NCBI GenBank assembly: GCA_038239195.1
Contig: JBBSEZ010000390.1
Span: forward strand, 1-9,500
From: JBBSEZ01 sp038239195
GTDB taxonomy: Bacteria > Planctomycetota > Planctomycetia > Gemmatales > Gemmataceae
DNA length: 9,500 nt
Direction: 5' to 3'
The notes beneath the pieces were generated by a model. It saw only the letters and a list, made by a program, of their open reading frames with translations, did no database searches and was not told the DNA's origin. A program made the position numbers and the translations under genes. Shown here in pieces: positions 6,941 to 9,500 of this stretch. Position 1 is the first letter of the stretch, and each line of letters opens with the position of its first letter.

Positions 6941-6963
6941 AAGCCGCAAGCGGGGCTTTCTTT
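6941..6963 (+). terminator. Hairpin with T-rich tail after the EboB-like gene
   Basis: AAGCCGC pairs with GCGG-GG-CTT (two-G bulge) around AA and is followed by TTTCTTT. It begins 36 bp after the hydrolase stop and fits a Rho-independent terminator. It also contains the palindrome unit seen again at 6964 and 9448, so it may be a repeat element serving as terminator. Confidence 0.45.
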
Positions 6964-6975
6964 GCCGCAAGCGGC
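6964..6975. repeat. Short palindrome GCCGCAAGCGGC, unit 2
   Basis: This is a perfect 5-bp stem with an AA centre. It is the same unit as at 6943-6953 (last base differs) and at 9448-9459. It lies between the EboB-like and DUF4240 genes, or inside the DUF4240 leader if an upstream start is used. Confidence 0.6.
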
Positions 6976-6991
6976 CTTGCGGGGCCTTGCC

Positions 6992-7522
6992 GTGGACTTG
7001 AAACGTTTCTGGGACGTCATCGCCTTCTGCTGCCCCCACGGCGCCGACTCGAGGGAATGGTACAGGTCCCTCGTCAAGACGATCTCGTCGCTGCCGTCCC
7101 TCGACATGGTGCGCTTCGACCGCCGCTTCGGCGAGCTGACCGACGCGCTCTACACCGTGAACCACTGGGGCGCGGCCTACCTCATCAACGGGGGGGCCTC
7201 CGACGACGGGTTCTACTACTTCCGCTGCTGGCTCGTCGGCATGGGCAAGACGGTGTACGAGGCGGCCCTCGCGGGCCCCGACAGCCTCGCGGACGTGGTC
7301 GATCCCAGCGAGGAGTACGAGGCCGAGATCTACGGGGTCGCCTGGCAGGCATGGCAAAGGTCGGGGCGCCCCGAGGAAGAATTCGAGAAGCTCCGCAAGT
7401 CGATGAGCTCCCGCAAGCAGGGGAAATTGAAGGGCAGGAACTGGGACTTCGACAACAACGCGGCGATGCGCAAGCACCTCCCGCGCCTCGCCGCGATGTA
7501 CCTCGGCGGGGAGGAGGCGTAG
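6992..7522 (+). CDS. DUF4240 domain protein
   Basis: This 176-residue protein is from the GTG at 6992. There is no ATG near the domain start, the frame upstream is palindrome repeat, and the domain begins with DLKRFWDVI. A TTG at 6962 would add ten residues; neither has a strong ribosome site. The DUF4240 hallmark is clear: AYLINGGASDDGFYYFRCWL (residues 55-74), then KTVYEAALAGPDSLADVV (79-96) and a region of Glu/Tyr (YEAEIYGVAWQAW) typical of the domain. The C-terminus is a basic stretch (SSRKQGKLKGRN) before a short helix. DUF4240 proteins are widespread, mostly single-domain and of unknown function. No signal peptide or membrane segment is visible. It ends 43 bp before tsaD and could be co-transcribed with it. 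Confidence 0.88.
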   Translation: MDLKRFWDVIAFCCPHGADSREWYRSLVKTISSLPSLDMVRFDRRFGELTDALYTVNHWGAAYLINGGASDDGFYYFRCWLVGMGKTVYEAALAGPDSLADVVDPSEEYEAEIYGVAWQAWQRSGRPEEEFEKLRKSMSSRKQGKLKGRNWDFDNNAAMRKHLPRLAAMYLGGEEA

Positions 7523-7545
7523 CCGCCCCGTCTCGCCGCCTCCCC
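7508..7545 (+). promoter_or_regulatory. Inverted repeat between DUF4240 and tsaD
   Basis: GGGGAGGAGGCG (7508-7519) and CGCCGCCTCCCC (7534-7545) form a 12-bp stem with one mismatch and a 14-nt loop that includes the DUF4240 stop codon. It ends 20 bp before the tsaD start. It could attenuate or insulate tsaD expression, or stabilise the upstream message. There is no T-run. Confidence 0.35.
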
Positions 7546-7565
7546 CCCGCGCGAAAGAGTGCCCC

Positions 7566-8576
7566 ATGCCCACCCACTTCCTCGGCATCGAGACCTCCTG
7601 CGACGAGACGGCCGCCGCCGTCTTCACCGACGAGCCGCGCGTCCTCTCCAGCGTCATCGCCTCGCAGACCGACCTGCACGCCCGCTTCGGCGGGGTCGTT
7701 CCCGAGGTCGCCGCCCGCGCTCATCTCCAGCGCCTCCTCCCCGTCATCGACGAGGCGCTGCGCAACGCCAACCTCCGACTCGACGAGGTCCAGTGCGTCG
7801 CCGTCCACAACACGCCCGGCCTGGTCGGGGCCCTCCTCGTGGGCGTCAGCACCGCCAAGATGCTCGCCCTCGCCCTCGGCGTGCCCCTCGTCGGCGTCAA
7901 TCACGTCGAGGGCCACGTCTACGCCTGCCGCCTCGCCGCCGGGCGCGACGTCTTCCCCTGCGTCGGGCTCGTCGTCAGCGGCGGGCACACCAGCCTCTTC
8001 CACTGCGTCACGCCCCTCCAGTTCGAGAAACTCGGCGCCACCCTCGACGATGCGGCTGGCGAGGCCTTCGACAAGGTGGCCAGCCTGCTCGGCCTGGGGT
8101 TCCCCGGCGGGCCCGCCGTCGAGCGCGAGGCGGTCTCTGGCGACCCGACCGCGTTCAAGTTCCCGCGCTCGCTGTTGCGCGACGAGCGCCTCGATTTCAG
8201 CTTTTCCGGGCTCAAAACGGCGGTGTTGTACGCCCTCGCCGGGCAGGGCAAGCCCCGCCCCGCCCCGCCCCCGCCCGGGCAACTCCGCGCCAACCTCGCC
8301 GCCAGCTTCCAGCAAGCCGCCGTGGACGTGCTGGTCGGCAAGGCGCGCCAGGCGCTCGAGCGCACCGGCGCCCGGCGCCTCGCCGTGGGGGGCGGGGTCG
8401 CCGCCAACAAGTGCCTGCGCGCGGCGCTGGAAGTCATGGCCCGCGAGCTGGGGGCGGAGCTGTTCGTCCCGCCCCTGGCGCTGTGTACCGACAACGCCGC
8501 GATGGCGGCGGTCGCCGTCGAGAAGTGGCGGCTCCGGCAATGGGCGGGCCTCGATCTCGACGCCCTGGCGACTTGA
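7566..8576 (+). CDS. tsaD: tRNA N6-adenosine threonylcarbamoyltransferase TsaD
   Basis: TsaD transfers the threonylcarbamoyl group from threonylcarbamoyl-AMP to A37 of ANN-decoding tRNAs, working in the cytoplasm with TsaB and TsaE. The 336-residue length is normal. All family signatures are present: GIETSCDETAAAV near the N-terminus (7-19), the metal ligands H113 and H117 in NHVEGH, the SGGHT loop (138-142), DDAAGEAFDKVA (161-172), FSFSGLKT (211-218), GGGVAANKCLR (275-285) and the third ligand D309 in CTDNAAM. One small difference is TPGL at 83-86, where many bacteria have GPGL. The N-terminal ATG is placed just before the conserved first strand, so the start is secure; a weak GAAAGAG lies upstream. 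TsaB, TsaC and TsaE are not in the window. Confidence 0.98.
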   Translation: MPTHFLGIETSCDETAAAVFTDEPRVLSSVIASQTDLHARFGGVVPEVAARAHLQRLLPVIDEALRNANLRLDEVQCVAVHNTPGLVGALLVGVSTAKMLALALGVPLVGVNHVEGHVYACRLAAGRDVFPCVGLVVSGGHTSLFHCVTPLQFEKLGATLDDAAGEAFDKVASLLGLGFPGGPAVEREAVSGDPTAFKFPRSLLRDERLDFSFSGLKTAVLYALAGQGKPRPAPPPPGQLRANLAASFQQAAVDVLVGKARQALERTGARRLAVGGGVAANKCLRAALEVMARELGAELFVPPLALCTDNAAMAAVAVEKWRLRQWAGLDLDALAT

Positions 8577-8818
8577 GCTTTTTCCCGACACCCGACTCAT
8601 TTTGTGCCCGAGGTGGGGAGGGCCTGACCTCTTCTAGCAAGGCGCCCCGATCTGCGCGTCTTGCGGCCTCGGCCCTCGCCCCCCGGGCCGAAAAGGGCCG
8701 ATGTTTTCCGACACGTGCCCCCTGGCAGGGCGATAAAGAAAGGGACACACGGGCGCACGGAGGTCATCAGGATGGTGGCCGGCCCGCCGCCCCGGCACTG
8801 CTAGGAACAGGCACCGCC
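8577..8818. other. Intergenic region after tsaD
   Basis: This 242-bp stretch has no gene I can support; the open frame crossing it is a shadow of tsaD. TCGGCCCT (8669-8676) and AGGGCCGA (8694-8701) are a perfect 8-bp inverted repeat with a 17-nt loop, followed by TGTTTTCC, a possible terminator for tsaD. A weak promoter-like pair follows. Confidence 0.4.
8708..8737 (+). promoter_or_regulatory. Weak sigma-70-like promoter candidate
   Basis: CCGACA (8708-8713) and GATAAA (8732-8737) match the -35 and -10 consensus at 4 of 6 bases each with an 18-bp spacer. They would give a leader of about 75 nt for the secreted Cys-rich protein. The match is weak. Confidence 0.22.
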
Positions 8819-9418
8819 ATGAAGAAGCTCCTCCTCGCCCTGCTCGCGCTGAGCACCTGCGCGACGCCCGCCTTCGCCGGCAAGACCTTCGGACTGTGCA
8901 TCCGGCGGCGATGCGGCAGGTGCTGCAACAGTTGCGCGACCTTCTGCGTCCGCCAGTACAACGCCTTCAGCCCGGTCGCCAGCGGCAGCATTTGCTGCGA
9001 TGGTTTCCTGCCCATCGGCAGCCCCGGCTGCGCCCCCGGCACGATCAACTACGGCGGTATCCCGACGGGCGGCCCCTGCTGTGCGAACGGTTCCTGCAAC
9101 GCGCCCGATGGCATGGCCTATTTCGGCGGCAGCATGAACATGGGCGCGAGCCCCAGCTATCCGGTCTCGGCCGGCCCCTCCGAAGGCGAGGGCGAGGGCG
9201 AAGGCGTCACGAGCGAGCCGATGCAGATGCCCCACGTCGCGCCCGCCCCGCTGCCGGCGACCACCAGCGTCCAGCCGACTAACTATCGGAGCCAGGCCCG
9301 GGGCGCCGGGTATGCTCCCGGGGCCGCCTCCTACGTCCCCGGCATGGGCTATTACGTCCCCAACATGATGGCCAACCCCTACTACACCGCGCCGTCCTAC
9401 TGGAACGGGGCTCGCTGA
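8819..9418 (+). CDS. Exported cysteine-rich protein with Gly/Pro/Tyr-rich tail
   Basis: This 199-residue protein begins with a clear Sec signal peptide: MKK, a Leu/Ala core and a TPAFA cleavage site, predicted cut after residue 20. The start is the only one in frame that places the signal correctly; AGGA lies 12 nt upstream. The mature part has twelve cysteines (27, 32, 35, 36, 39, 43, 59, 60, 71, 87, 88, 93), all in its first 73 residues. The spacing CxxCC-xx-C-xxx-C and two CC pairs suggest six disulfides or metal binding. A short GE repeat (residues 122-129) follows, then a low-complexity Gly/Pro/Tyr/Met-rich tail with repeated YVPGMGYYVP-like units. The Cys-rich half, including YNAFSPV, resembles small secreted proteins I associate with Gemmata-like planctomycetes. 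No enzyme motif is present; a cell-envelope or matrix role is an inference. Confidence 0.85.
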   Translation: MKKLLLALLALSTCATPAFAGKTFGLCIRRRCGRCCNSCATFCVRQYNAFSPVASGSICCDGFLPIGSPGCAPGTINYGGIPTGGPCCANGSCNAPDGMAYFGGSMNMGASPSYPVSAGPSEGEGEGEGVTSEPMQMPHVAPAPLPATTSVQPTNYRSQARGAGYAPGAASYVPGMGYYVPNMMANPYYTAPSYWNGAR

Positions 9419-9442
9419 TCGGGCTCGGTGTCGGGACGCCAC

Positions 9443-9464
9443 GCTAAGCCGCAAGCGGCGAGCC
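9443..9464. repeat. Short palindrome GCCGCAAGCGGC, unit 3
   Basis: The core GCCGCAAGCGGC (9448-9459) is flanked by GCT and AGC that extend the stem past an AA/G bulge. Thirteen bases (AAGCCGCAAGCGG) are identical to 6941-6953. It lies 25 bp after the Cys-rich protein stop, so it may end that transcript. Confidence 0.6.
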
Positions 9465-9469
9465 CAAGT

Positions 9470-9500
9470 TGAGTGTGGGTGGCAAAGTCACCCACACTCA
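9470..9500. terminator. Perfect 12-bp inverted repeat at the right edge
   Basis: TGAGTGTGGGTG (9470-9481) and CACCCACACTCA (9489-9500) pair perfectly around a 7-nt loop; G-T and C-G pairs could shorten the loop to AAA. The stem reaches the window edge, so its true length and any T-run after it are unknown. It could be a terminator or the end of a small mobile or repeat element. Confidence 0.6.

Noticed and set aside
6104..6991. In-frame upstream extension of the DUF4240 frame
   Set aside because: It overlaps the EboB-like gene in another frame and reads as Arg/Pro-rich shadow sequence; the real protein begins near 6992.
6605..8600. Large minus-strand frames opposite the EboB-like gene, DUF4240 and tsaD
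   Set aside because: They mirror well-identified genes on the plus strand and have no recognisable motif or ribosome site.
7559..8818. Long upstream extension of the Cys-rich protein frame
   Set aside because: It runs through tsaD out of frame and is Arg/Pro-rich; the signal peptide at 8819 marks the true start.
9180..9206. GGCGAG-type short tandem run
   Set aside because: It simply encodes the Gly-Glu repeat of the secreted protein and is too short to be treated as a separate repeat element.
1..9500. CRISPR array, tRNA, rRNA or insertion sequence
   Set aside because: No regularly spaced repeats, tRNA-like cloverleaf, rRNA segment or transposase frame was seen on either strand.

Overview
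The window is GC-rich, densely coding chromosomal DNA. It most likely comes from a planctomycete of the Gemmata type (Gemmataceae). That assignment is an inference from several traits together: a DUF4058 protein plus a second DUF4058 fragment, a short Cys-rich secreted protein of a kind I associate with Gemmata-like genomes, a type I polyketide synthase, weak Shine-Dalgarno sites, and recurring short intergenic palindromes. No single marker proves it.

Layout, left to right. Positions 2-2335 hold the 3' end of a type I polyketide synthase gene (enoylreductase, ketoreductase, acyl carrier protein; no thioesterase) that enters from beyond the left edge. Next comes an open frame (2339-2869) whose second half is the C-terminal third of a DUF4058 protein. 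That half and about 100 bp of 3' flank are a diverged direct copy of the end of the intact DUF4058 gene further right (5004-5738). Between the two copies lie an unrecognised 273-residue protein (3169-3990, + strand) and, convergent with it, a PD-(D/E)XK nuclease-like protein (complement 4037-4702).

The right half is more ordinary. A TatD-family metal-dependent hydrolase of the EboB type (6036-6905) is followed by a terminator-like palindrome, a DUF4240 protein (6992-7522) and, 43 bp later, tsaD (7566-8576) for the universal tRNA t6A modification. Last is an exported cysteine-rich protein (8819-9418), followed by two hairpins at the right edge.

The genes do not form one obvious pathway. DUF4240-tsaD may be co-transcribed. 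The EboB-like gene stands without the other ebo-cluster genes inside the window. The region from the polyketide synthase end to about 5850 looks like a patch of duplication and rearrangement. I did not find a clearly new multi-gene system. The items most worth checking are the DUF4058 duplication, the orphan EboB-like gene, the convergent unknown/nuclease-like pair, and the family of palindromes.
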